9,435 nt of DNA from DASYML01 sp034665545 (GTDB lineage Bacteria > Acidobacteriota > Blastocatellia > Pyrinomonadales > Pyrinomonadaceae). Positions 1-7,202 of the stretch are shown here, one piece after another (the stretch's first letter is position 1; every line of letters begins with the position of its first letter). The notes below the pieces were generated by a model. The model saw nothing but the letters and a program-made list of their open reading frames with translations. It made no database searches and had not been told where the DNA came from. Where the stretch lies: assembly GCA_034665545.1 (NCBI GenBank), contig JAXDFO010000126.1, positions 1 to 9,435 on the forward strand. Reading direction: 5' to 3'. A program made the translations under genes and the position numbers.

Positions 1-492
1 CTCCGTCGTCAGCGTCAACAGATGCAGATAGTGCATGCCCAGCAGAAACCACACGCACGAGCCGTAGGCGTTCTCATACCACTTGAATCTCATCGCCGGA
101 AACTCGAACCACCTGAGCACGATGGAAGCTAATCCCAGGGCGAGACAAATCAACAGTCCGAATTGGGTCGCGCGTTTACGAGCGCGACGCGCAGACCTGT
201 CCACCCAGTACATCGGCGCGCAACTCGCTATGAGCAGGACCAGATTGACGGTCGGGATGAGCAGCATCGGGTTCGTGTTATAGCCAACCGGGTATTCGCT
301 GCGCGGCGGAGGCCAGAGGTTGAAATTCTGGCTCAGGTAAAAGTAGGTGGCGACGAGGATGCCGAACATCGTCGTCTCGATTATCAAGAGCAGCAGGTTG
401 CCCCACCATATCGGAGCGCGCGTGTCGAAGCCGTGCGACGGCAGATGAGAAACATTGAGAGTCGGTCTTGAACTTATCGGCGTTGCACTCAT
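1..492 (-). CDS. coxC: Cytochrome c oxidase subunit III, N-terminal 164 residues (runs off the left edge)
   Basis: Subunit III of a haem-copper oxidase, an integral membrane protein that stabilises the catalytic subunit. I translated it by hand from the ATG at 492; 164 codons stay open to base 1. It shows a membrane segment at about residues 28-52 (WWGNLLLLIIETTMFGILVA) with the conserved Glu39, a second at about 76-94, a third at about 111-126, and a WFLLGMHYLHLLTLTTE block at 148-164 typical of the family's central helix. The start codon overlaps the coxA stop as ATGA (489-492), and GGAG lies just upstream, so it is translationally coupled to coxA. The full protein should be about 200 residues or more, so the C-terminal helices are outside the window. 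Family assignment is firm; the subtype cannot be judged from this fragment. Confidence 0.9.
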   Translation of the reverse strand, partial: MSATPISSRPTLNVSHLPSHGFDTRAPIWWGNLLLLIIETTMFGILVATYFYLSQNFNLWPPPRSEYPVGYNTNPMLLIPTVNLVLLIASCAPMYWVDRSARRARKRATQFGLLICLALGLASIVLRWFEFPAMRFKWYENAYGSCVWFLLGMHYLHLLTLTTE

Positions 493-2510
493 GCGCCCTT
501 CTCCAATGGCAAACTTTGCGCCTCACCGAGGAGAAGCCCCGCTTTCTCCTGCTTTGAATCCGCCGCCGTGCCGCCTTCGGGTTTAGGCTTGGACCAGAAC
601 CAGCCGAAGAGCGCCAGGATGCTCAGCATCGCGCCGATGGGAAAGCCCCAGGGTGTGAAGATGCCGACGATGAAAGTTTCACCGGTAGCCAGCGCGAGCA
701 GCAAAGGCCAGATGGATGGGCCCGGCAGTTCATAAAGGTGGTCAGGCTCCGCGTCCATGACTCTTGTCACGAGAACTTCCCTGCGCTTCGTGCTCAAGCC
801 CTTCAAGACTGGCGTCTCCGCCGTCCTGGTCCAGAGCGCATAACGCCCTGCGACGGTCGGCGGATGAGCGAAGTTATAACTCGGCGGCGGCGAGGCGGTG
901 GCCCATTCGAGCGTATCCGCGCGCCACGGATTGTCGCCCGCAACCAGCCCGTGACGGTAAGCCCACGCCACGTTGATTAAGAAGATGAGGACGCTGACGC
1001 CTATGATCGCCGCGCCGATAGATGCGGCCAGGTTCAGATTGCCCCAGCCCGTCTCCGGCAGATAGGTGTAGATGCGGCGCGTCATGCCTTTCAGGCCCAG
1101 TTGATGCATCGGGAAAAACGTCAGGTTGAAGCCGATGAAGAGTAGCCAGAAATTCCAGCGTCCCGCACGCTCGCTCAAGAGCCTGCCGGTCCACTTCGGG
1201 AACCAGTAATAGAACGCGCCGAAGAGCGGGAAGACCGCGCCGCCGATGAGGACGTAATGAAGATGTGCGACGACGAAGTAAGTGTCGTGTACCTGTAAAT
1301 CGAGCGGCACGGACGCCACCATCACGCCCGTCAATCCTCCGAGCACAAAGACCGCGACGAAGCCGAGGACAAAGAGCAGAGGAGTCTTAACGCTCAGCTT
1401 GCCGCCCCACAGCGTCGCTATCCAACAGAAAATCTGCACGCCGCTCGGAATCGCTATCATCATCGAAGCGCCCGTGAAGAAGCTCTGGCCCAGTTGCGGC
1501 AAGGGCGTCGCAAACATGTGATGGACCCACAGGCCGAAGCCTATAAAGCCCGTCGCAATCAAAGAGAGCACCATCGCCGTGTAACCGAAAATCTGCCTGC
1601 GCGAGAAAGTCACGACGATGGAAGAGACGAAGCCGAGCGCAGGGATAAAGATGATGTAAACCTCCGGGTGTCCGAAGAACCAGAAGAGGTGTTGATAGAG
1701 CAGCGCGTCGCCGCCTTCCGCCGGGTTGAAAAAGTGCGTGTTGATGAGACGGTCAGCCGGAAGCATCTGACTCGCCAGCATCACGGAGGGCATGGCGAAG
1801 ATGACCATGAACGCCGTTACCACCTGCGCCCAGACGAAGAGTGGGATGCGATTCAAAGACATCCCAGGCACGCGCTGCTTGAAAACGGTGGTGATGATTT
1901 CGACCGCGCCGACCAGCGCTGCTATCTCCGTGAAAGTAATCATCTGTCCCCAGATGTCCACGCGTTTGCCGGGCGAGTAGGCGGGGCCGGAGAGCGGCAC
2001 GTAAGAGAACCAGCCCGCGTCCGGGCCGACGTTGAGCAGAAAGGCCGTGTAGATGAGAAGGCCGCCGATGAGGTAGACGTAATAGCCGAAGGCGTTCATG
2101 CGCGGAAAGGCGACGTTGCGCGTGCCGATCATCAAGGGCACGAGGTAGAGTCCCACGCCCTCCATCATCGGCACGGCGAAGAGAAACATCATCGTCGTCC
2201 CGTGCATCGTGAAAATCTGGTTGTAGAGGTCCGGCCCCAGAAAGCGATTTTCGGGACGCGCCAGTTGAATGCGCATCAAGACGGCTTCGAGACCTGCCAG
2301 CAGGAAGAAGACGAAGGCCGTGACGATGTAGCGCATGGCGATGTCTTTGTGGTTCGTGTTGGTGAACCATCCGAAAAAGCCTTGCGGCCTCGCCCACGTG
2401 CGCTCCAACTGCGCGCGCTCTTGTTCCTCTTCCATCGTGTGCGCCAGTGCGTCATCATCCAACGTGCTTCTATCCATCTTGCCTCGCGTGGTTCCCTCGT
2501 TCTCAGCCAC
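489..2510 (-). CDS. coxA: Cytochrome c oxidase subunit I (haem-copper oxidase) with C-terminal extension
   Basis: Catalytic subunit that reduces O2 to water in the cytoplasmic membrane. Start is GTG at 2510, supported by a strong GAGGGAGG five bases upstream; the first ATG (codon 12) lacks this. 673 residues, longer than the usual 520-560. Ligands visible: His103 (FTMHG) and His418 for low-spin haem a, His416 for haem a3, His281, His330 and His331 for CuB, and Tyr285 in GHPEVY for the His-Tyr cross-link. Glu283 in that motif matches the A1 type of A-family oxidases. Two pump residues differ from the canonical enzyme: the D-channel entrance Asp is Asn132 (GTRNVAFPRMN) and the K-channel Lys is Gln359 (IPSGVQIF). 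After about residue 530 come a soluble stretch and a two-helix hairpin (about 605-650). It sits 12 bp after coxB and overlaps coxC by 4 bp. Very confident of family; proton-pumping status is open. Confidence 0.97.
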   Translation of the reverse strand: MAENEGTTRGKMDRSTLDDDALAHTMEEEQERAQLERTWARPQGFFGWFTNTNHKDIAMRYIVTAFVFFLLAGLEAVLMRIQLARPENRFLGPDLYNQIFTMHGTTMMFLFAVPMMEGVGLYLVPLMIGTRNVAFPRMNAFGYYVYLIGGLLIYTAFLLNVGPDAGWFSYVPLSGPAYSPGKRVDIWGQMITFTEIAALVGAVEIITTVFKQRVPGMSLNRIPLFVWAQVVTAFMVIFAMPSVMLASQMLPADRLINTHFFNPAEGGDALLYQHLFWFFGHPEVYIIFIPALGFVSSIVVTFSRRQIFGYTAMVLSLIATGFIGFGLWVHHMFATPLPQLGQSFFTGASMMIAIPSGVQIFCWIATLWGGKLSVKTPLLFVLGFVAVFVLGGLTGVMVASVPLDLQVHDTYFVVAHLHYVLIGGAVFPLFGAFYYWFPKWTGRLLSERAGRWNFWLLFIGFNLTFFPMHQLGLKGMTRRIYTYLPETGWGNLNLAASIGAAIIGVSVLIFLINVAWAYRHGLVAGDNPWRADTLEWATASPPPSYNFAHPPTVAGRYALWTRTAETPVLKGLSTKRREVLVTRVMDAEPDHLYELPGPSIWPLLLALATGETFIVGIFTPWGFPIGAMLSILALFGWFWSKPKPEGGTAADSKQEKAGLLLGEAQSLPLEKGA

Positions 2511-2515
2511 ACGCG

Positions 2516-2523
2516 CCTCCCTC
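2516..2523 (-). promoter_or_regulatory. Strong Shine-Dalgarno site of coxA (GAGGGAGG)
   Basis: GAGGGAGG on the minus strand ends five bases before the GTG at 2510 and decides this non-ATG start. Its first G is the last base read in common with the coxB stop codon TAG (2523-2525), so a ribosome finishing coxB is placed directly on the coxA start. Confidence 0.75.
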
Positions 2524-3596
2524 TATTTCAAACTCTGTAGATAATCGAGCAAGGCTTGCAGGTCGTCCGGGTTCAGACTGTTGGGCGGCATCCGGTTGCC
2601 CGGCTTGATGGCCTGCGAATCAACGACCCAGCCGGAGAGATGCCCGCGAGTGTTGGGCAGCGTCGCGGCAGCAATTGTGGTCCGGCTGGCGATGTGCGTC
2701 AGGTTCGGGCCGATGGTCGCGCCTGCTGGCGTCCCTTGAATCGTATGACACATGATGCAAGGCCCGCTCAGAAAGACTTGCTGGCCGCGCCGTTCGGCAT
2801 CCGCGCCCGGCTCCTGTGCCGGGTGCCTCTGCTGCGCCACCCACGCCTGATACTTCTCAGGCGACTCCGCTACTACCCAGAAGGCCATGTGCGCGTGTTG
2901 CAGTCCGCAGTACTCCGCGCACTGCCCGCGAAAGAGGCCCGGCCTGTCGGCCTGAAACCAGATGGTCGCATCGTGGCCCGGAACCAAATCCTTCTTGCCC
3001 ACGAGGTTCGGAACCCAGAAGCTATGAATGACATCCGTCGAGTTGAGCTTCAACGTCACGGGTTGGCCCACGGGAACATGTATCTCGTTAGCCGTGTAGA
3101 AAATCTTGCTCGGGTCTGCATCCATGTAGCGCACCTGCCACCACCATTGCTGACCCGTCACTTCAATCGTCACAGCGTCTTCGTTCGACATGGAAGAAGA
3201 GAGCGAGCGTCCGATTGAGAAACTGGCGATGGTCAAAACTATCAGCGTGATGACGGTGATGACGGTGGCGACAGTGACCGTGTTCGTCATGCGCCGCTCA
3301 AGATTTGCATCGGGAGCAGACTCCGGCTTCTCTTCAACTTCCGGCGCATCGCCAGACCCTTCTCGCCTCACGCGCCCGCGATGGACCGCGAGCAGCAGAA
3401 AGAGGAGGACCAGGAACAGGACCGCCGCGCTGACGTAAAAAAAGAGCCACCAGATTTTACTGATGCGCTCCGCTTGCGGGCCCGCCGGAGCGAGCACGCT
3501 TTGCGCGCCGGAACAGCCCGCCAGCAGCGTGCTCATCAAGAGCAAGCAAGCCTGCGTTGTGAACCTGTGGGCCAATTGTTTGGCTCTCATGCTCAT
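2523..3596 (-). CDS. coxB: Cytochrome c oxidase subunit II with fused C-terminal cytochrome c (caa3 type), lipoprotein
   Basis: Electron entry subunit of the terminal oxidase. 357 residues. A type II signal peptide ends in LLAGC (Cys28), so the mature protein should be lipidated. Two membrane helices follow (about 48-71 and 106-128). The extracytoplasmic cupredoxin domain has WWWQ at 151-154 and a full CuA set: His191, Cys226, Glu228, Cys230, His234 and Met237. After about residue 265 there is a cytochrome c domain with CIMCH (280-284) and a probable axial Met336 (GNRMPPN). A fused cytochrome c on subunit II defines the caa3 type, which takes electrons directly from small cytochromes c. The ATG overlaps the stop of the preceding cytochrome gene as ATGA (3593-3596), with GGAG upstream; a second ATG two codons later is possible. 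All redox ligands are intact, so the enzyme is probably active. Confidence 0.97.
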   Translation of the reverse strand: MSMRAKQLAHRFTTQACLLLMSTLLAGCSGAQSVLAPAGPQAERISKIWWLFFYVSAAVLFLVLLFLLLAVHRGRVRREGSGDAPEVEEKPESAPDANLERRMTNTVTVATVITVITLIVLTIASFSIGRSLSSSMSNEDAVTIEVTGQQWWWQVRYMDADPSKIFYTANEIHVPVGQPVTLKLNSTDVIHSFWVPNLVGKKDLVPGHDATIWFQADRPGLFRGQCAEYCGLQHAHMAFWVVAESPEKYQAWVAQQRHPAQEPGADAERRGQQVFLSGPCIMCHTIQGTPAGATIGPNLTHIASRTTIAAATLPNTRGHLSGWVVDSQAIKPGNRMPPNSLNPDDLQALLDYLQSLK

Positions 3597-4159
3597 CTGG
3601 GCATCTCCGCCGACTTGGGCACGAAGGATTGCTTCGGCTGTTCCTGCTTCGTGGACTGCTCCGATGGTTTGGCGTACATGTGATCGTCGCGCGCCGGAGA
3701 CACATCCTTACTCACCTGACCGCTCATCGAACGGACGAAGGCGGCCAACTCCCAGACTTGAGCATCGTTAATCTTGCCGCGAAACGAAGGCATCCCGTTG
3801 GGCCGCCCCTCGACGATGGTTGAGAAGATGTTGGCAGGGTCGCCGCCGTAAACCCACTGGTCGTCCATCAACGGCGGGCCGATGCCGCCGCCGCCGTGAA
3901 AGTGGCAGCCCGAACAGTTGTACGCATCATAGAGCCGCTTGCCTTCGCTGACAGCATAGGCGTTTCGCTCGTCAGGATTTTCGGTCGGAGGAATCGCGGG
4001 CATGCTTGAACCAGGATGGAGGTCGCTCTGCGAAATAGTGCTGACGGTGACGGACGGGGGCGCTTGTCTGAAATCTCTTTTCTCTCTCTCACAGGCGGCG
4101 AGAGAGAACATGAGAACGCCTGCACACAAACAGATTTTTATCCTGCCCACTGCCCGCAT
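3593..4159 (-). CDS. Membrane-tethered monohaem cytochrome c, probable electron carrier between PQQ dehydrogenase and oxidase
   Basis: Class I-like cytochrome c, 188 residues from ATG 4159. A lipoprotein signal ends in SLAAC (Cys23); a Ser/Pro-rich linker (about 30-65) leads to a single haem domain with CSGCH at 82-86 and axial Met123 in RPNGMPSFRG, followed by the usual C-terminal helix (about 131-146) and a charged, Gln/Lys/Pro-rich tail. The reading frame is also open to GTG at 4186, which shares one base with the preceding TAG. I prefer 4159 because a GGAGG-containing purine run (4166-4179) ends six bases before it and the resulting signal peptide has normal length. It sits between the XoxJ-like gene and coxB, where xoxG/mxaG cytochromes are expected beside PQQ methanol dehydrogenases, but the sequence does not let me call it xoxG. 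Inferred role: accept electrons from PQQ and pass them to CoxB. Confidence 0.92.
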   Translation of the reverse strand: MRAVGRIKICLCAGVLMFSLAACEREKRDFRQAPPSVTVSTISQSDLHPGSSMPAIPPTENPDERNAYAVSEGKRLYDAYNCSGCHFHGGGGIGPPLMDDQWVYGGDPANIFSTIVEGRPNGMPSFRGKINDAQVWELAAFVRSMSGQVSKDVSPARDDHMYAKPSEQSTKQEQPKQSFVPKSAEMPR

Positions 4160-4165
4160 CAACAG

Positions 4166-4179
4166 CCTCCCCCTCTCTC
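4166..4179 (-). promoter_or_regulatory. Purine-rich ribosome binding site that favours the 4159 start of the cytochrome c gene
   Basis: The minus strand reads GAGAGGGGGAGG followed by CTGTTG and ATG. A six-base spacer to ATG 4159 is ideal, whereas the alternative GTG at 4186 lies upstream of this site and would place it inside the coding sequence. Confidence 0.65.
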
Positions 4180-4185
4180 GATTCA

Positions 4186-5148
4186 CTAAACTGGTCCAGG
4201 CTTGCCCGCTTCGACGCGCGGCACACCGTAGCTATCAAGAATGCTTTCAATTTCGGGGCGCTTGTGTTCGAGAATCCTCTCCAACTCATCCTTGAACAAT
4301 TGATCGCCGCGCCTGACCCCCATTGAAATATCGAAGACGAAGGGCAGATACGGGCCGTCAATCTGCGGCGAGACGGGGACGATTTCGAGGGGAACGCGTT
4401 CTTTGTGAGCGAAGTAACCGGCCAGCGGCCCCCACACGATGGCGACATCAACTTTGCCCGTCGCCACCGCCTCCATGATTCGCGCGGGGGGATTCTCCTG
4501 CGAGTAATCGCCGTAGAGCGTGAAGCCCAAAACGTTATCCACAATCTTGCGCGCCGTGAGCGCGTGGGCCGGGGGCGTGTTGGAGAAGTCGTCGCCGACC
4601 ATCTGGACGCCGATTTTGACTTTGCGAAGGAGGGGGTCATCGAACGAGCGTATCTTGAGCTTGCTATCTTTGCGCGTCACGAAGACGTAGGTGGAACGGT
4701 AGTAAGGGCTGGTCGTGAGCGCCATCTCGAAGCCGCCCGGCACTCCCATGACAACATCGCACGCGCCCGCCTTCAACGTGTTGCGAAAGAAGCCGCGCCG
4801 CTGGGCCCACCAGGTGTACTCGACCTTTGCGTTCAACTCGCGCGCGATTAATTCCGCGAGCTTGTTCTCGAACCCTTCGCCTCGTTGATTAGAGAAAGGC
4901 AGATTGTTCGGATCGGCACAGACTCTCAGCAGATGCGTCTCGCTCGGAGACTTGGTCTGCGGCAGACTTGATTGAGCCTGCCGTTCTGTTGACGATGGCG
5001 ACGCCTCAACTTCATTGTGCCCCGCCTGCTCACCTTTAGCACATGAAAGAAGTGTTGAGATGAGCATCATCAATAACAGCGACAAGCAAGCCTCTCGCGC
5101 TTCGCTGCCTCTAACAATCAAAGGGCTCTTACGGGAGCGCAAAAACAT
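4186..5148 (-). CDS. xoxJ: Quinoprotein dehydrogenase-associated substrate-binding-like lipoprotein (XoxJ/MoxJ-like)
   Basis: Periplasmic binding-protein fold of the family found beside PQQ methanol/ethanol dehydrogenases (MoxJ/MxaJ/XoxJ). 320 residues. A long n-region precedes the hydrophobic stretch and the lipobox LLSC (Cys36). The body shows the hallmark blocks of the quinoprotein-associated group: LRVCADPNNLPFSN near 74-87, GFENKLAELIA, EYTWWAQRRGF, CDVVMGVPGGFE, SPYYRSTYVFVTR, IGVQMVGDDFSNTPPAHAL, VDVAIVWGPLAGYFA and DISMGVRRGD. The family is thought to act in maturation of the dehydrogenase rather than in transport, and no ABC permease or ATPase is adjacent. Start ATG 5148 follows AAGGGGGG with an eight-base spacer and overlaps the dehydrogenase gene by 20 bp. 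The symbol rests on family and position beside a XoxF-like gene. It is usually described as soluble, so the clear lipobox is worth noting. Confidence 0.93.
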   Translation of the reverse strand: MFLRSRKSPLIVRGSEAREACLSLLLMMLISTLLSCAKGEQAGHNEVEASPSSTERQAQSSLPQTKSPSETHLLRVCADPNNLPFSNQRGEGFENKLAELIARELNAKVEYTWWAQRRGFFRNTLKAGACDVVMGVPGGFEMALTTSPYYRSTYVFVTRKDSKLKIRSFDDPLLRKVKIGVQMVGDDFSNTPPAHALTARKIVDNVLGFTLYGDYSQENPPARIMEAVATGKVDVAIVWGPLAGYFAHKERVPLEIVPVSPQIDGPYLPFVFDISMGVRRGDQLFKDELERILEHKRPEIESILDSYGVPRVEAGKPGPV

Positions 5149-7009
5149 AGAGCGTGCCCCCCTTGGTCGTGTTCTCCGGCAGGTCGCTCATCGCGTTGAC
5201 AAAGCCGAGCGCCGCCGTGCCGTCGCGCGGGTCTAATCCCGCCGCAACGATGGCCCCTGACCAACCGCCGACGCCGGACAGAATCGCCACATACTGCTTT
5301 CCATCCGGCCCGCGATACGTGACCGGCTGGCCGATAATCCCTGAGCCGGTCTTGAACTGCCACAACAGTTCGCCTGTCTTCGCGTTGATGGCTTTGAACC
5401 AACCTTCCATCGTGCCGTAGAAAACCACGTCGCCCGCCGTCACCATCGCGCCGCTCCACACAGGGAACTTCTCTTTAATGGTCCAGACTTCTCCCCCCGC
5501 CACAGGATCCCACGCGCTGAAGACGCCGCGATTGCCGCCCGGCCCCGCGTACATCTTAACGTTCATCCCAACGTAAGGCGTGCCCGCGATGTAGTTGGCC
5601 TCGACGCTTTCGACATCCTCACAAAGATTATTGTGCGGGATGTAGACGAGACCCGTGCGCGGCGAGAAGGCCGTCGGCTGCCAGTCTTTCCCGCCCGGCG
5701 AGGCGGGGCAAATCTCGCGCACGATCTTGCCCATCTGAGGCGCTTTGTCCGGCGCATAGTTGAGTTGACCAGTCTTCAGGTCAACTCCCGTCGAGGTCGT
5801 GATGTAGACGAACGGCTTGGCCGAGAGGACTTCGCCCGTCGTCCGGTCCATCACGTAGAAGTAGCCGTTACGCTCTGCGCGCACCAGCACTTTTCGCGTC
5901 TGCCCGCCCACGGGCAGGTTGAGCAGGATTTGCTCGTTGATGCCGTCATAGTCGTGCAGGTCATGAGGACTCCACTGGTAGTACCAGTGGGCCTCGCCCG
6001 TGTCAGGGTTGCGCGCGAAAATCCCGCTGGTCCATTTATTGTCGCCGGGTCGCTGGTCGGGATTCCAGGGTCCAGGATTACCCGTCCCGTAAAAAATCAG
6101 ATTCTGCTCAGGGTCGTACGAGAGCCAGCCCCAGACGGTCGCGCCGCCAATCTTCCAGGCATCGGAAGGCCACGTGCTGACGCCTAAATCCTTCCCCTGG
6201 TCCTGCGTATAGAAGGGCTTGAAATTTGGACCAATCAAACAATCGGAGTCCGGGCCGGTGTTATATGCTCGCCAACTAATCTTGCCGCTCTGAGCATCAA
6301 GCGCCGTCAGCCAGCCGCGCACACCGAACTCGCCTCCGCTATTGCCGACGAGCACCTTGCCCTTAACCACAAGCGGGGCCATCGTCATTGACTCACCCTT
6401 GTTGATGTCTCCGACCTGAGCCCGCCAGGCTTCCTTGCCGCTCGCGGCATCAACCGCGATGGTCTGCCCGTCCAGCGTATTAAAGAAGATTTTCCCGTCG
6501 GAAAAAACGCACCCGCGAGTGACCACGTCGCAGCAGGCGACGCCCTGTGACGCAGAGGCCGGTCGCGGCTCGTACTTCCATTTGACGGGCGCGCCCGGCT
6601 GCGTCAGGTCAAGCGCATAGAGAATGTTCGGGTAAGGGGTGAGGACATACATCGTGTTATTGACGACGATGGGCGCGGCCTCCTGACCGCGATTGACCCC
6701 CGTGTCGAACGTCCAGGCGACTTTCAGATTCTTGACGTTCTCGGTGTTAATCTGGTCCAGCCCGCTAAAGCGCGTGCTCGCGTAATTTTTGGCGGGCATC
6801 GGCCATTGACCATCTTCAGCTTCGGAGAATGCAGGCTGCGCGCCGTTCGGCTGCGCCAACCGGGACGGGCTTAATTGAGCGGTTGATTGCTGCTGTTGAG
6901 ATTGCTTGGGTGAGCAGGCCGGAAATAAAAATAAGAGACTAAATGTGGCGAAGATTGAGAGGAGAGATTGTATATAAACCCCTGGTATTGCCCGCATGAT
7001 CCGTCCCAT
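5129..7009 (-). CDS. xoxF: PQQ-dependent methanol/alcohol dehydrogenase, XoxF-like, with lanthanide-type active site
   Basis: Periplasmic quinoprotein that oxidises a primary alcohol (methanol most likely) and gives electrons to a cytochrome c. 626 residues with an eight-bladed propeller pattern of repeated W-containing blades. Seen: vicinal disulfide Cys159-Cys160 (ACCDVVTRG), Glu227 (GNSGGEFGVRG) and Asn311 (GTGNPGPWN) as metal ligands, Trp293 below PQQ (TVWGW), catalytic base Asp353 and Asp355 in HDYDG. I checked both Asp codons in the DNA. Calcium enzymes (MxaF) have Ala at the second position, while XoxF-type lanthanide enzymes have Asp. The N-terminus has a hydrophobic segment (13-30) ending in FPAC (Cys32), then a Gln/Ser/Pro-rich linker to about residue 65, suggesting a membrane tether although the lipobox is atypical. 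Start ATG 7009 follows AGGAAG five bases upstream. First gene of the operon. Substrate is inferred; a lanthanide ethanol dehydrogenase (PedH type) cannot be excluded. Confidence 0.94.
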   Translation of the reverse strand: MGRIMRAIPGVYIQSLLSIFATFSLLFLFPACSPKQSQQQQSTAQLSPSRLAQPNGAQPAFSEAEDGQWPMPAKNYASTRFSGLDQINTENVKNLKVAWTFDTGVNRGQEAAPIVVNNTMYVLTPYPNILYALDLTQPGAPVKWKYEPRPASASQGVACCDVVTRGCVFSDGKIFFNTLDGQTIAVDAASGKEAWRAQVGDINKGESMTMAPLVVKGKVLVGNSGGEFGVRGWLTALDAQSGKISWRAYNTGPDSDCLIGPNFKPFYTQDQGKDLGVSTWPSDAWKIGGATVWGWLSYDPEQNLIFYGTGNPGPWNPDQRPGDNKWTSGIFARNPDTGEAHWYYQWSPHDLHDYDGINEQILLNLPVGGQTRKVLVRAERNGYFYVMDRTTGEVLSAKPFVYITTSTGVDLKTGQLNYAPDKAPQMGKIVREICPASPGGKDWQPTAFSPRTGLVYIPHNNLCEDVESVEANYIAGTPYVGMNVKMYAGPGGNRGVFSAWDPVAGGEVWTIKEKFPVWSGAMVTAGDVVFYGTMEGWFKAINAKTGELLWQFKTGSGIIGQPVTYRGPDGKQYVAILSGVGGWSGAIVAAGLDPRDGTAALGFVNAMSDLPENTTKGGTLYVFALP

Positions 7010-7094
7010 TATGCCTTCCTATGATTGGGGCATTAATCGTTTATCGAACTTTTCGCGCAAGCCTACAAGAAATTTCTGAAAAATTAATGCTTAA

Positions 7095-7107
7095 CCCGGA
7101 TGCCGGG
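7095..7107 (-). other. Short GC hairpin at the predicted 5' end of the operon mRNA
   Basis: CCCGG-CAT-CCGGG on the minus strand gives a five-pair stem with a three-base loop, placed where transcription from the 7114-7141 promoter should begin. It could protect the 5' end of the mRNA. Read alternatively as a terminator for the gene ending at 7315 it is weak, since the T-rich run (TTTTT near 7078-7084) starts only about 11 bases after the stem. Confidence 0.3.
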
Positions 7108-7113
7108 CAAACC

Positions 7114-7141
7114 ATTATATTTACTCATCCAAGCGTGTCCG
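7114..7141 (-). promoter_or_regulatory. Putative sigma70-type promoter of the xoxF-cox operon
   Basis: Minus strand: -35 CGGACA (7141-7136, four of six matches to TTGACA with the GACA core), a 16-bp spacer, and a perfect -10 TATAAT (7119-7114). The predicted start of transcription is near 7107, about 98 bases before the ATG at 7009. Directly upstream of the -35 box is an AT-rich stretch (7147-7168) placed where an UP element would lie. This is pattern recognition only. Confidence 0.5.
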
Positions 7142-7147
7142 TACGGA
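7138..7147. promoter_or_regulatory. Perfect 10-bp palindrome over the -35 box, possible operator
   Basis: TCCGTACGGA is a perfect palindrome that overlaps the -35 hexamer of the putative operon promoter. A dimeric repressor bound here would block RNA polymerase. The regulator is not in the window, and a 10-bp palindrome can occur by chance; its position is what makes it worth listing. Confidence 0.3.
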
Positions 7148-7202
7148 AGTGTACATATTAATATTTCATCGCTCGGCAGAAAGACCCGTCACCAAAGATA
7201 AC

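Noticed and set aside
1494..2540. 348-codon plus-strand open frame opposite coxA
   Set aside because: It lies wholly antisense to a strongly conserved oxidase gene, its product is a His/Arg/Glu-rich composition typical of reverse reading of GC-rich coding DNA, and it shows no family motif.
2556..3218. 220-codon plus-strand open frame opposite coxB
   Set aside because: Antisense shadow of the CuA/cytochrome c coding region; arginine-rich and without recognisable domains.
5633..6187. 184-codon plus-strand open frame opposite the dehydrogenase
   Set aside because: Antisense to the most conserved part of the PQQ enzyme; composition is that of a shadow frame.
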